A stretch of 64,000 bases of DNA, taken from the NCBI GenBank assembly GCA_036513315.1, contig DATBZF010000033.1, positions 1 to 64,000 of the forward strand, in the 5' to 3' direction. This document shows, piece by piece, positions 8,667 through 17,329 of this stretch. How positions within the stretch are numbered: the stretch's first letter is position 1; every line of letters begins with the position of its first letter. A model generated the notes under the pieces. It saw only the letters and a list, made by a program, of their open reading frames with translations. It did not search any database and was not told where the DNA came from. A program made the position numbers and the translations under genes. Origin of the DNA: Roseiarcus sp036513315 (GTDB lineage Bacteria > Pseudomonadota > Alphaproteobacteria > Rhizobiales > Beijerinckiaceae).

Positions 8667-9581
8667 TCAGGCCCCCGCCTTGCGCTCAAGGCGCATAAGC
8701 ATAATTCTCGCCGCAGCCAGAACGAAGAAGGTGATGACGAACAAGAGCAGGCCGAGCTCCAACAGCGAGGAGCGATAGACGCCGTCCGATTCTTGAAATT
8801 CGTTGGCGATGGTCGCGGAAATCGTCGTCGCCGGCGACAGCAGCGACGCCGCGATCGAGTGCGAGTTGCCGATGACGAAAGTCACCGCCATCGTCTCGCC
8901 AAGCGCGCGACCAAGGCCCAGCATCACCCCGCCAACCACGCCCACCCTGGTGTAGGGAAGCACGACATTCTTCGCCACTTCCCATGTCGTGCAGCCAATT
9001 CCGTACGCCGCCTCTTTCAAGACCGGCGGGACGGTGGCGAAGACATCGCGGGAAATCGCGGTGATGAAGGGCAACACCATGATCGCCAGAATCAGCGAGG
9101 CGGTCAGCAGCGTTTGGCCGAAAAACGGCGTCAAGGTGAAAAATCCCCAGATGCCGTAAATGATTGAAGGGATGCCTGCGAGCAATTCTATTGCGATGCC
9201 GATCGGCCGACGCAGCTCGAGCGGGCAAAGCTCGGTGAGGAAGATAGCGATGCCGAGGCCGATCGGGACAGCGATGACCATGGCGATCAGCGAGGTCATC
9301 AACGTGCCGTAGATCGGCGAGAGCGCGCCGAATATTTCCTTGTTCACGCTCCAGCGCTCGCCGACCAAAAATCCCACCCCGAATTTCGCAATCGAAGGCC
9401 ATGCGCCGACGATCAGCGAGAGGATGATGGCGCCCAACAAGATCAGCACGAAAAGCGCGGCGACGAATGTGACGGTATGAAAAACCCGGTCGGTCAGCCG
9501 AAACAAGCCGACGGCGTTCGAACGCTGTAATGGGACCGATAAGCTCTTGCCGTCGGCGTCGCCGAGGGTGACGTCAGCCAT
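8667..9581 (-). CDS. pstC: Phosphate ABC transporter permease PstC
   Basis: The partner permease of PstA, 304 residues, with an N-terminal cytoplasmic stretch then about six membrane spans. It shows the PstC hallmarks GERWSVNKEIFGALSPIYGT (about 92-111), AVPIGLGIAIFLTEL, IPSIIYGIWG and the EAA loop beginning LKEAAYGIGCTTWEVAKNVV. It follows pstS after 58 bp, a gap that carries a strong hairpin (9606-9632). Confidence 0.94.
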   Translation of the reverse strand: MADVTLGDADGKSLSVPLQRSNAVGLFRLTDRVFHTVTFVAALFVLILLGAIILSLIVGAWPSIAKFGVGFLVGERWSVNKEIFGALSPIYGTLMTSLIAMVIAVPIGLGIAIFLTELCPLELRRPIGIAIELLAGIPSIIYGIWGFFTLTPFFGQTLLTASLILAIMVLPFITAISRDVFATVPPVLKEAAYGIGCTTWEVAKNVVLPYTRVGVVGGVMLGLGRALGETMAVTFVIGNSHSIAASLLSPATTISATIANEFQESDGVYRSSLLELGLLLFVITFFVLAAARIMLMRLERKAGA

Positions 9582-9605
9582 ATTTGTCCGTCCAGGGTTG
9601 GCGCG

Positions 9606-9632
9606 GCCAGCGACGGGCGGCCCGTCGCTGGC
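9606..9632 (-). promoter_or_regulatory. Strong intercistronic hairpin between pstS and pstC
   Basis: A perfect 12-bp stem: GCCAGCGACGGG (9606-9617) pairs with CCCGTCGCTGGC (9621-9632) around three bases. It starts 7 bp after the pstS stop. Such structures after binding-protein genes protect the upstream message or attenuate read-through, giving more PstS than permease. The structure is seen; the role is inferred. No U tract follows. Confidence 0.6.
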
Positions 9633-9639
9633 GCTACTG

Positions 9640-10653
9640 CTACTTGGTCTTGATCTGATTGGCCCAGGTCTGCTTGATCAGGGCGACTACGGTCGCTGGC
9701 ATCGGAATGTAGTCAAGGTCCTGAGCCATTTTGCCTCCGCTGGCGAACGCCCAATCGAAGAACTTCAGCGCATCGGCGGAAGCCGCCTTATCGGCGGGCT
9801 CTTTGTACATCAATATGAACGTGGCGGCCGTCAGCGGCCAGGACTCGGCGCCCGGCTCGTCAGTCAACACTTCATAATAGCCGGTTGCTTCCGACCATTT
9901 GGCGTTGGCGGCGGCGGATTGGAAGGCAGGAACCGTCGGCGCCACCTTCTTGCCGTCCTTATTGACCATATCGGTGTAGGTCAGCTTCTGCTGCATGGCA
10001 TAAGCGTATTCGACATAGCCGATCGCGCCCTTGGTCTGGCCGACGGTTCCAGCGACGCCATCATTGCCCTTGGCGCCGACGCCGGTCGGCCATTCCGGGC
10101 TCTGGCTGACGCCGACCTTGTCGTGCCAGTCGCTCGAAACCTTGTCGAGATAATTGGTGAAGTTGAACGACGTTCCCGAACCGTCGGCGCGGTGGACGAC
10201 AGTGATCGCCGTGGCGGGTAGTTTGGCGTCCGGATTGAGCTTCTTGATCGCCGGATCGTCCCAGCTCTTGATGGCGCCAGAATAAATGCCAGCGAGGGTG
10301 GCTCCGTCGATCACGAGATCGCCCGACTTCACGCCGTCGATATTCACAACCGCGACAATGCCGCCCATCACCATCGGCCATTGAACGAGGCCGTTCTTTG
10401 CCTGGCTTTCAAGGGTCTGGGGAATGTCGGACGCGCCGAACGTGACGGTCTTGGCCAAAATCGCCTTGATGCCGCCGCCCGAACCGATCGCCTGATAGTT
10501 GAGGCCGTTCCCAGAGTCTTTCTTATAGGCCTCCGCCCATTTGGCGTAGAGAGGAAAAGGGAAGGTCGCGCCGGCGCCCGAAATGTCGCCCGCGCTGGCG
10601 GTTACAATCGTCGCGACAAGAAACGTCGCGCTCGTCAATGATTTAAATAACAT
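9640..10653 (-). CDS. pstS: Periplasmic phosphate-binding protein PstS
   Basis: High-affinity phosphate receptor of 337 residues. An N-terminal signal peptide (MLFKSLTSATFLVATIVTASAGD) precedes the mature start ISGAGATFPFPLYAKW. Phosphate-binding signatures present are GSGGGIKAI with the SDIPQ loop and HRADGSGTSFNFTNYL. No lipobox is seen, so it is a soluble periplasmic protein. It is the first gene of pstSCAB-phoU-phoB and is preceded by a Pho box about 90 bp upstream. Confidence 0.96.
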   Translation of the reverse strand: MLFKSLTSATFLVATIVTASAGDISGAGATFPFPLYAKWAEAYKKDSGNGLNYQAIGSGGGIKAILAKTVTFGASDIPQTLESQAKNGLVQWPMVMGGIVAVVNIDGVKSGDLVIDGATLAGIYSGAIKSWDDPAIKKLNPDAKLPATAITVVHRADGSGTSFNFTNYLDKVSSDWHDKVGVSQSPEWPTGVGAKGNDGVAGTVGQTKGAIGYVEYAYAMQQKLTYTDMVNKDGKKVAPTVPAFQSAAANAKWSEATGYYEVLTDEPGAESWPLTAATFILMYKEPADKAASADALKFFDWAFASGGKMAQDLDYIPMPATVVALIKQTWANQIKTK

Positions 10654-10744
10654 GGTTGCCTCTTTTTTCTGCCCGTTTCGAACTCTGCCGGCGACGTGTC
10701 GCCGGCGCGCACGAGTGGGTTCTACGGGATCAGTTCCGTCTTCT

Positions 10745-10773
10745 TATGACATTGGCGCAACAGTACGGTGACA
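10745..10773 (-). promoter_or_regulatory. Pho box (three 11-bp-spaced PhoB half sites) upstream of pstS
   Basis: On the minus strand, going toward pstS, TGTCACC (10773-10767), TGTTGCG (10762-10756) and TGTCATA (10751-10745) are separated by exactly 4 bp each. This matches the PhoB direct-repeat consensus CTGTCAT with 11-bp periodicity. The first and third repeats are strong and the middle one is weaker. It lies 92 bp before the pstS ATG and would drive the whole pst-pho operon. Confidence 0.8.
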
Positions 10774-10800
10774 TTATAAGTATCTGTAAAATATCGATTT

Positions 10801-11886
10801 TTACCCAAGCTGATTGGGGTGAAGCGGCGCCATGGCGGCGAAGGTCGAGCCTTGCCCGAGCTGGCTGGAGATCGTCAGGCGACCGCGATGGCGCGCCATA
10901 ATATGTTTGACGATCGCCAGCCCGAGCCCGGTTCCTCCCTTGGAGCGGCTCTGGCCGGCGTCGATGCGATAGAAGCGTTCGGTCAGTCGCGGCAAATGTT
11001 CCGGCGCGATGCCGCGCCCGTAGTCGCGCACGCTGAGCCAACCTTCCCTGGCGGTTCGCGTCACCACGATGTCCACCCGTTCGCCGTCGGCCCCCTCGGA
11101 CGCCGCGCCATATTTGATCGCGTTTTCGATCAGATTTTCCGCGACCCGCACCAGTTCGTCGCGATCGCCGGCGACGATCACCGGCTGACCCGCGTCCACT
11201 TTAAGATCGACGCCCATTTCTTCGGCCAGCGGCGCCAGCGTGTCCGCCACATGGCGCGCCACCAGCGCCAGATCGATCGGCGCTTCCGGGCGCACATGCT
11301 GATTCTGTTCGATGCGCGACAACGACAGGAGATCGTCGACGAGACGCGCCATTCGGCGCCCCTGCTCGCGCATGATGGCGAGAAATTTTTCGCGCGCGCG
11401 GGCGTCCTCGCGCGCCGGCCCCTGCAAGGTATCGACGAAGCCAAGCAGGGAAGCCAAAGGCGTGCGCAATTCATGGCTGGCGTTGGCGATGAAATCGACG
11501 CGCATGCGCTCGACCCTTCTGGCCTCGGTCAGGTCGCGTAAGGTCAGCAAGGCCGCGCCGATTTCACCTGTCGCGGCGGGCAACGGCGCCACGCAGACGT
11601 CGAACAGGCGCTCGACCGGGACGCGCTCGCTCCATAGCACCGTCTCGGCCTTGCCGTTCGCCAACACCCGGCGCAGGCTGTCGAGAATGTCGGGCGCGCG
11701 CAGGACCAGAACCAGCGGCTCGCCGATTCTCATCGCCGGGAGCAGCGCATGGGCCGGCTCATTGGCGGCCGACAGGCGCCCATCCGATCCGACGATGATC
11801 GCCGGCTCGGGCATGGCGCCGATCAGATTCGCGCAGAATCGCGACCGGATTTCTTCGTCCAATTCCCGCCTGGCCTTTTTGTTCAT
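10801..11886 (-). CDS. phoR: Phosphate regulon sensor histidine kinase PhoR (no membrane segment)
   Basis: A HisKA/HATPase_c kinase of 361 residues. A PAS-like sensor region occupies about 20-120, the phosphoacceptor His138 lies in NASHELRTPL, the N box is AENLIENAIKYG, and the G boxes are DYGRGIAPEHL and GGTGLGLAIVKHIM. Gene context and the FVDTL motif after the H box make it PhoR. Unlike enterobacterial PhoR there is no hydrophobic N-terminal segment: the protein begins with a charged stretch, so it appears cytosolic. It lies upstream of pstS in the same direction, separated by the Pho box. Confidence 0.88.
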   Translation of the reverse strand: MNKKARRELDEEIRSRFCANLIGAMPEPAIIVGSDGRLSAANEPAHALLPAMRIGEPLVLVLRAPDILDSLRRVLANGKAETVLWSERVPVERLFDVCVAPLPAATGEIGAALLTLRDLTEARRVERMRVDFIANASHELRTPLASLLGFVDTLQGPAREDARAREKFLAIMREQGRRMARLVDDLLSLSRIEQNQHVRPEAPIDLALVARHVADTLAPLAEEMGVDLKVDAGQPVIVAGDRDELVRVAENLIENAIKYGAASEGADGERVDIVVTRTAREGWLSVRDYGRGIAPEHLPRLTERFYRIDAGQSRSKGGTGLGLAIVKHIMARHRGRLTISSQLGQGSTFAAMAPLHPNQLG

Positions 11887-11955
11887 GGTCGCCGCCGCTT
11901 CGAGGGGGCGCCTGCCGCCGCCTGGTTGGGATAAGGCGAAGGCGCGGCGCTTGGT

Positions 11956-13026
11956 TCAATTTTCGTCAGAATCGCCCGGCGCTTCCATCGCCTCGCGCAA
12001 GGAGCGCCAGCGCCGCGCCGCCTCATGTGCGCCGAGCAGAGCCATCGCGAGAATGAAAGGGATCAGGTAATAGATTGCGCGAAACAACAAAAGCGAAGCA
12101 AGCACGGATTCGGTCGGGCCGCCGACGCCTTTCAGCATCGTCGCTTCAAAGACGCCAATGCCGCCTGGCGCGTTGCTGGCGATGCCGAGCATGCAGGCGA
12201 AGGAATAGAGCGCGCAAAAGGTCAGGAACGCCAGTCCGCTATGCGGCAGCAGCACATAAAGCGCGCCCGCCGCCGAACAGACGTCGACGACGCCGAGGAT
12301 CATTTGCCCTAGCGTCAGGACCGGGCCCGGCAGCGCCAGATTGAAGATGGTGGGCCTGCCGCGCCATCGGCGCACGCCGACCCAGACGAAATAGGCGATC
12401 AGCGCGCCGATGACGCCAAGACCGATCAATTGATTGGCCAGCGCATGGAAATGATTGATCTCGCCGACCGCCTGCGCTTCGAACAGGAAACCGATGCCGA
12501 CGATCAGCCCCATGCCGAGCCAGAAGGTGATGCCGGCGATCGCCGTCAGGCTGGCGACTTTGCCCGCCGAAAGCCCCGCCGGTCCATAGATCCAATAGCG
12601 CACGGCGCCGCCGGTGATGAGGGGAAAGCCGAGCGTGAACGAGACGGCGTAGCTGGTGAAGGAGGCGAGCGCGGTCAGCCGATAGGGCGCCTTGACGCGC
12701 AAATGCCGGAGCGCCAGCCCGTCATAGCCGGTGAGAGCGAGATAAGACAGCGCCGACAAGGCGAAAGCGAGCGCGATTTGATCGAGACCGGTGGCGGCGA
12801 AGGCGTATTCAAGCTGTTGCGGACTGACCGTCAGGACGATGCGGATAAAGAAAAACAGCGAAATCGAAACGATGATGAGGCTCGTCGCCAGGCCGAGCCG
12901 GTGCAAGGCGAGGCGATTCCGGCGAATGGCCGCCAGAAGTCGCTCGCCATACCTGGCGATTTTCGTTTGCGGCCTTGCCTCGCTCGCCGCATTGACGATC
13001 GGGCGATTCTTCTTGTCGTCCAGCAT
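11956..13026 (-). CDS. MprF-type (UPF0104 / lysyl-PG synthase TM domain) integral membrane protein
   Basis: A 356-residue polytopic protein with about eight hydrophobic segments after a basic 45-residue cytoplasmic N-terminus. YDGLALRHLRVKAPYRLTAL, FPLITGGAVRYWIY, LTLGQMILGVVDVC and SNAPGGIGVFEATML are the signature stretches of the flippase-like domain found in MprF and in stand-alone UPF0104 proteins. The soluble aminoacyl-transferase domain of MprF is absent, so no lysyl-PG synthesis is implied. Lipid flipping is the family hypothesis. Start taken at the ATG at 13026 with GGGCGAGG upstream rather than 60 bases earlier. Confidence 0.8.
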   Translation of the reverse strand: MLDDKKNRPIVNAASEARPQTKIARYGERLLAAIRRNRLALHRLGLATSLIIVSISLFFFIRIVLTVSPQQLEYAFAATGLDQIALAFALSALSYLALTGYDGLALRHLRVKAPYRLTALASFTSYAVSFTLGFPLITGGAVRYWIYGPAGLSAGKVASLTAIAGITFWLGMGLIVGIGFLFEAQAVGEINHFHALANQLIGLGVIGALIAYFVWVGVRRWRGRPTIFNLALPGPVLTLGQMILGVVDVCSAAGALYVLLPHSGLAFLTFCALYSFACMLGIASNAPGGIGVFEATMLKGVGGPTESVLASLLLFRAIYYLIPFILAMALLGAHEAARRWRSLREAMEAPGDSDEN

Positions 13027-13081
13027 GCCTCGCCCGTCATCGGTCAGCGCCGGCAGGTATATGCTTGGACAATGCGCCCGG

Positions 13082-13113
13082 GGCAAGCCCGGCCCATCCA
13101 GGCCGGGCTTGCC
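13082..13113 (-). terminator. Hairpin downstream of iolG
   Basis: A perfect 13-bp stem, GGCAAGCCCGGCC with its complement at 13101-13113, around a six-base loop, starting 12 bp after the iolG stop. It separates iolG from the membrane-protein gene. No U tract follows on the minus strand. Confidence 0.6.
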
Positions 13114-13125
13114 GGAAGGCGAGAT

Positions 13126-14112
13126 TCAATCGATCAGGACGCGCTGCTTGGTGCGCCAGGACAGATTGGCGGCGTCGGCCAGCAAATTGGCGCGCAGGCC
13201 ATCCCAGCCATTGGGGCGCGGCGCGACGCCGCCGCTCGCCGCTTTGACGAAGGCGTCGAGTTCGTCGCGGTAGGCGATAGCGTAGCGCTCCAGGAAGAAG
13301 TTGAGGATCTTATCGCTGGAAAAGCCCTCAGCGCCGGCGAACTCGACCGTCGTCTCACGGACATTGTCGGCCCGCAACATGCCCTTGGCGCCATGCGCCT
13401 CAATGCGCTGGTCATATCCATAGGTCGCGCGGCGCGAATTGGAAATCTGCGCGACCTTGCCCGATTTGGTCTCCATGATGACGACCGCCGTGTCGACATC
13501 GCCGGCCTCGCCGATCGCCTTGTCGACCAGCGCCGACCCCATCGCGCTGACGGCGATGGGCTCTTCGCCGAGCAAGAAGCGCGCCATGTCGAAATCATGG
13601 ATCATCATGTCGCGGAACAGGCCGCCGGAGCGGGCGATGTAGGAGACCGGCGGCGGGCCGGGATCGCGCGAAGTGATCGCCACGATCTCGACGGCGCCGA
13701 TCGCGCCCTCGGCGATGCGCTTCTGCATCGCCGCGAAATTGGGATCGAAGCGCCGGTTGAAACCGACCATCAGGATCGCGTTGTTGGCGGCGACCACTTC
13801 GAGGCAGGCGCGCACGCGATTGGCGTCGAGATCGACCGGCTTTTCGCAAAAGATCGCTTTTTTGGCGCGCGCCGCCTTTTCGATGAGATCGGCGTGCATG
13901 TCGGTCGGGGCGCAGATGGCGACGGCGTCGATTTCGTGTGACGCGAGGATGGCGTCGATCTCGGCGACACGGGCGCCGGTCGCCTCGCTAAGCGATTCGG
14001 CCGCTGCACGGTCGGCGTCCGCGATGAGGCGGACCTCGCAATCTTTACGCGCCGCGACATTCGAAGCATGGATCTTGCCGATCCGTCCCGCGCCTATAAT
14101 CCCGAACCTCAT
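13126..14112 (-). CDS. iolG: Inositol 2-dehydrogenase
   Basis: Gfo/Idh/MocA-family NAD-dependent dehydrogenase (328 residues) oxidising myo-inositol to scyllo-inosose, the first step of inositol breakdown. The Rossmann motif GAGRIGKIHASN is at 6-17 and the catalytic Lys is in CEKPVDLD near residue 96. GFNRRFDPNFA and HDFDMARFLLGEEP are typical of IolG/IdhA. The start is the ATG at 14112 with GAGGGAAA upstream; the frame extends 17 codons further but into the operator region. It diverges from the SDR-iolC operon. Confidence 0.92.
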   Translation of the reverse strand: MRFGIIGAGRIGKIHASNVAARKDCEVRLIADADRAAAESLSEATGARVAEIDAILASHEIDAVAICAPTDMHADLIEKAARAKKAIFCEKPVDLDANRVRACLEVVAANNAILMVGFNRRFDPNFAAMQKRIAEGAIGAVEIVAITSRDPGPPPVSYIARSGGLFRDMMIHDFDMARFLLGEEPIAVSAMGSALVDKAIGEAGDVDTAVVIMETKSGKVAQISNSRRATYGYDQRIEAHGAKGMLRADNVRETTVEFAGAEGFSSDKILNFFLERYAIAYRDELDAFVKAASGGVAPRPNGWDGLRANLLADAANLSWRTKQRVLID

Positions 14113-14154
14113 GGTCGTTTCCCTCGCCGTCTGATTAAGTTTGGTCTTCAAAAA

Positions 14155-14200
14155 AGAATACACATTCCATCTTGACTTGTGAATAGAATTTTTGTTTCAT
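14155..14200. promoter_or_regulatory. Divergent iol promoter with two candidate IolR operator sites
   Basis: Two dyads with the spacing GGAA-N6-TTCC described for the RpiR-type repressor IolR of Sinorhizobium are present: AGAA-N6-TTCC at 14155-14168 and AGAA-N6-TTTC at 14185-14198, with centres 30 bp apart. A rightward promoter TTGACT (14172-14177), 17 bp, TTTCAT (14195-14200) overlaps the second site. A leftward one, TTCACA (14183-14178), 17 bp, TATTCT (14160-14155), overlaps the first. No iolR gene is in the window. Confidence 0.55.
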
Positions 14201-14302
14201 TCTCGGCGGAATTGATCCGGCCGCGTCGCAAGGCTTCGCCTCGCGCGGCAAGCCGTTCGCAACATCGGGAGCGACAAGCTCTCATCGAAAAGAGGAAACG
14301 TC

Positions 14303-15133
14303 ATGGCGAGCAATTCCGGGCCTGCCCGATATAGCGGCCCAGCCAATCTGACCGGCAAGGTCGCGGTGGTCACCGGCGGTTCGCAAGGCCTCGGCGAGGC
14401 GATCGCCCGGCTGTTCGCCGAGCGCGGCGCCGCCGGTCTCGTTATCTGCGGGCGCAACGAAGCCAATGGCGCGCGCGTCGCCGCCGAAATCGAGGCGACA
14501 GGCTGCCCGACAATCTTCGTGCGCGCCGATCTTGAAAGCGTCGCCGAATGCCGAAAGGTGATCGCCGAAGCCGATCGCCGCTTCAAACGCGTCGATGTGC
14601 TGGTCAACGCCGCCGGCCTTACTGATCGCGGCGATATTTTCGACACGACAGAGCAAAGGTTCAATGAGATATTCAACGTCAATGTCCGCGCGCCTTTCTT
14701 CCTGATCCAGGAGACCGCGAAAGTCATGCGCCGCGAGAAAATCGCCGGCGCGATCGTCAACATTCAGTCGATGTCCGCCCATGGCGGCCAGCCGTTCATA
14801 TCAGCCTATTGCAGCTCCAAGGGCGCGCTCGCCACTTTGACGCGCAACGTCGCCCATTCGCTGATCAAGTTCCGCATCCGCGTCAACGGCCTCAATATCG
14901 GCTGGATGGCGACGCCGGGCGAGGACCGGATCATGAAGACCTATCATGGCGCGAAGGACGGCTGGCTCGACGAGGCCGTCAAGTCGCGCCCGTTCGGCCG
15001 GCTGATCGACCCCAATGAAGTCGCGCGCGCCTGCGCCTATCTCGGCTCCGACGAATCGGGCCTGATGACTGGCGCCAACATCGACTTCGACCAGACGATC
15101 GTCGGCGTCGGCGATGCGCCGATCGAACCTTGA
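14303..15133 (+). CDS. Short-chain dehydrogenase/reductase of the inositol cluster
   Basis: A classical SDR of 276 residues. The cofactor motif TGGSQGLGEAIA is near 24-35, NAAG at about 97, the catalytic Ser in NIQSMSA and the YxxxK motif YCSSKG near 170. It leads the rightward iol operon after the operator region and is followed by iolC. An oxidoreductase acting on an inositol isomer or derivative is a reasonable inference, but the substrate cannot be read from sequence. The first 17 residues before the Rossmann fold are unconserved. Confidence 0.85.
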   Translation: MASNSGPARYSGPANLTGKVAVVTGGSQGLGEAIARLFAERGAAGLVICGRNEANGARVAAEIEATGCPTIFVRADLESVAECRKVIAEADRRFKRVDVLVNAAGLTDRGDIFDTTEQRFNEIFNVNVRAPFFLIQETAKVMRREKIAGAIVNIQSMSAHGGQPFISAYCSSKGALATLTRNVAHSLIKFRIRVNGLNIGWMATPGEDRIMKTYHGAKDGWLDEAVKSRPFGRLIDPNEVARACAYLGSDESGLMTGANIDFDQTIVGVGDAPIEP

Positions 15134-15150
15134 ATGGACACAAATATTCC

Positions 15151-15315
15151 CTTCCCCCCTGGCGGGGGAAGGTGTCTTGCGAAGTATGACGGATGAGGGT
15201 GGTCGAGCGAAGCGAGACGGCTTTGCGACAATGATCGAGGAAGCCGTCTCGCTTCGCTCGACACCCCTCATCCGACCCGACTTCGTCGGGCCACCTTCCC
15301 CCGCAAGGGGGGAAG
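15151..15315. repeat. 165-bp imperfect palindrome between the SDR gene and iolC
   Basis: The outer arms 15151-15174 and 15292-15315 are complementary apart from one base, and the inner arms 15190-15223 and 15241-15274 (containing GTCGAGCGAAGCGAGACGG) match at 32 of 34 positions. Transcribed with the operon, it would fold into a long hairpin 18 bp after the SDR stop. It looks like a dispersed intergenic repeat of alphaproteobacterial genomes and is a different family from the 152-bp repeats. Short open frames across it are by-products of the repeat. Confidence 0.75.
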
Positions 15316-15409
15316 GGGAAGAGACGCGAACCACTCGATATGAAGATGAAGAGCGGGGCCTTGGCGCAGCCCCACTCTCCCAGAGGCGCCGAACCAGGAA
15401 ACGCCGCTC

Positions 15410-17329
15410 GTGTCCGAGCCGAACCTCGACGTCATCACCATCGGCCGCTCGTCGGTCGACCTTTACGGCGCGCAGGTCGGCGGCCGCCTCGAGGATATGG
15501 CGAGCTTTTCCAAGGCGGTGGGCGGCTGCCCGACCAATATTGCGATCGGAACGGCGCGGCTCGGCTTGAAGAGCGGCCTGATCACCCGCGTCGGCGACGA
15601 ACATATGGGCCGCTATATCCGCGAGCAATGCGCGCGCGAGGGCGTCGCAATCGCCGGCATCCACACCGATCCCGCCCGGTTGACTTCGCTGGTGATCCTC
15701 GGGATTCGCGACGACAAAACCTTCCCGCTGATCTTCTATCGCGACAATTGCGCCGATAGCGCGCTTGACGAGAGCGACATCGACGAGAATTTCATCGCCA
15801 GCGCCAAGGCGATCGTCGTCACCGGCACCCATTTCGCGAGGCCGAACACCGCGGCGGCGCAGAATCTGGCGATTGCCTACGCGAGGAAGCATGGGCGCAG
15901 GATTGCGTTCGACATCGACTATCGACCGAACCTCTGGGGCCTCGCCGGCCATGGCGCCGGCGAAGAGCGCTATATCAAATCGGGCGAGGTGTCGGCGCGG
16001 CTGCAAAAAATCCTGCCGCTTTGCGATCTGATCGTCGGCACCGAGGAAGAGTTGATGATCGCCGGCGGCGCCGACGATCCGCTCGGCGCCTTGAAGGCGG
16101 TTCGCGCGCTCAGCAAGGCGACGATCGTGATGAAGCGCGGGCCGATGGGCTGCGCGGTCTTCCCCGCCGCCATTCCCGCTTCGATCGATGACGGCCTGAA
16201 GGGCCCCGGCTTTCCCGTCGAAGTCTATAATGTGCTGGGCGCCGGCGACGCCTTCATGTCCGGCTTCCTGCGCGGCTGGCTGCGCAACGAGCCGATCGAG
16301 ACCTGCTGCGCCTTCGCCAATGCGGGGGGCGCCTTCGCGGTGTCGCGCCTGCTGTGCTCGGCGGAATATCTGACCTTTCCCGAATTGCAGCATTTCCTCA
16401 AAAACGGCTCTCCGCATCGCGCATTGCGCCATGACGCGGCGCTCAATCACATTCACTGGGCGACGACGCGCGCCAAACAGCCGCCGGGGCTGATGGCTTT
16501 GGCGATCGACCATCGCGCCCAGCTCGAGGCGATCGCCGACGAAGTGCATGCCCCGCGCGAGCGAATCGGCGCATTCAAGAAACTGGCGGTCGAAGCGGCG
16601 GCGAAAGTCGCTGACGGCCGCCCGGGCTTTGGAATGCTGCTGGACGGCAAATATGGCCGCGAGGCTTTGTTTCGAGCCGCCGACCATAATTTCTGGATCG
16701 GCCGCCCGGTCGAAGAGCCCGGCGCGCGCCCGCTCGACTTTGAATTTGGCGGATCGCTCGGCGCCAAGCTGATCGAATGGCCGGTCAGCCACACCATCAA
16801 ATGCCTGTGCTTCTATCATCCGGACGATGCGCCTGACATGAAGGCCAGGCAGGAACGCGAATTGCTGCGCCTCTACGACGCGGCGCGAACGATCGGTCGC
16901 GAATTGCTGGTCGAGATCATCGCCAGCAAGCATGGCGCGGTCGACGACGCCACGATCGCCGCCGTAATCGAGCGGCTCTATGCGATCGGCGTCAGACCCG
17001 ATTGGTGGAAGCTCGAGAGTCAGGCGAGCCCGCAGGCGTGGAGCAATATCGCCAAGGCGATCGCGGCGGCCGATCCCTATTGCCGCGGCATCGTGCTGCT
17101 TGGCCTCGAGGCGAGCGAAGAGCAATTGGCGGCATCGTTCAAGATCGCCCGCGGTTGCGCGCTCGTCAAAGGCTTCGCGGTCGGGCGCACGATTTTCGCC
17201 GAACCCGCCAGAGCCTGGCTCGCCGGCGAGATCGACGATTCGGGGGCCGTCGACCTGATGGCGCGTTCATTCGCGCGTCTGTGCAAAATGTGGCAGGATT
17301 CGCCCGCCGAGGCGGATAAGGGCCAATGA
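15410..17329 (+). CDS. iolC: 5-dehydro-2-deoxygluconokinase fused to a DUF2090 domain
   Basis: IolC phosphorylates 5-dehydro-2-deoxygluconate in inositol catabolism. Residues 1-325 are a PfkB-family kinase: VGGCPTNIAIGTARLG near 38-53 and the C-terminal signature beginning NVLGAGDAFMSGFLRG with catalytic Asp near residue 280. Residues 335-639 form a DUF2090 domain, which resembles the aldolase acting on the next intermediate; this fusion is the usual proteobacterial form. The start is GTG at 15410 with AGGAA ten bases upstream. The stop overlaps the next ATG as ATGA. Confidence 0.92.
   Translation: MSEPNLDVITIGRSSVDLYGAQVGGRLEDMASFSKAVGGCPTNIAIGTARLGLKSGLITRVGDEHMGRYIREQCAREGVAIAGIHTDPARLTSLVILGIRDDKTFPLIFYRDNCADSALDESDIDENFIASAKAIVVTGTHFARPNTAAAQNLAIAYARKHGRRIAFDIDYRPNLWGLAGHGAGEERYIKSGEVSARLQKILPLCDLIVGTEEELMIAGGADDPLGALKAVRALSKATIVMKRGPMGCAVFPAAIPASIDDGLKGPGFPVEVYNVLGAGDAFMSGFLRGWLRNEPIETCCAFANAGGAFAVSRLLCSAEYLTFPELQHFLKNGSPHRALRHDAALNHIHWATTRAKQPPGLMALAIDHRAQLEAIADEVHAPRERIGAFKKLAVEAAAKVADGRPGFGMLLDGKYGREALFRAADHNFWIGRPVEEPGARPLDFEFGGSLGAKLIEWPVSHTIKCLCFYHPDDAPDMKARQERELLRLYDAARTIGRELLVEIIASKHGAVDDATIAAVIERLYAIGVRPDWWKLESQASPQAWSNIAKAIAAADPYCRGIVLLGLEASEEQLAASFKIARGCALVKGFAVGRTIFAEPARAWLAGEIDDSGAVDLMARSFARLCKMWQDSPAEADKGQ

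Noticed and set aside
15114..15569. Plus frame spanning the palindrome before iolC
   Set aside because: Product is repeat-derived and changes phase relative to iolC; explained by the inverted repeat.
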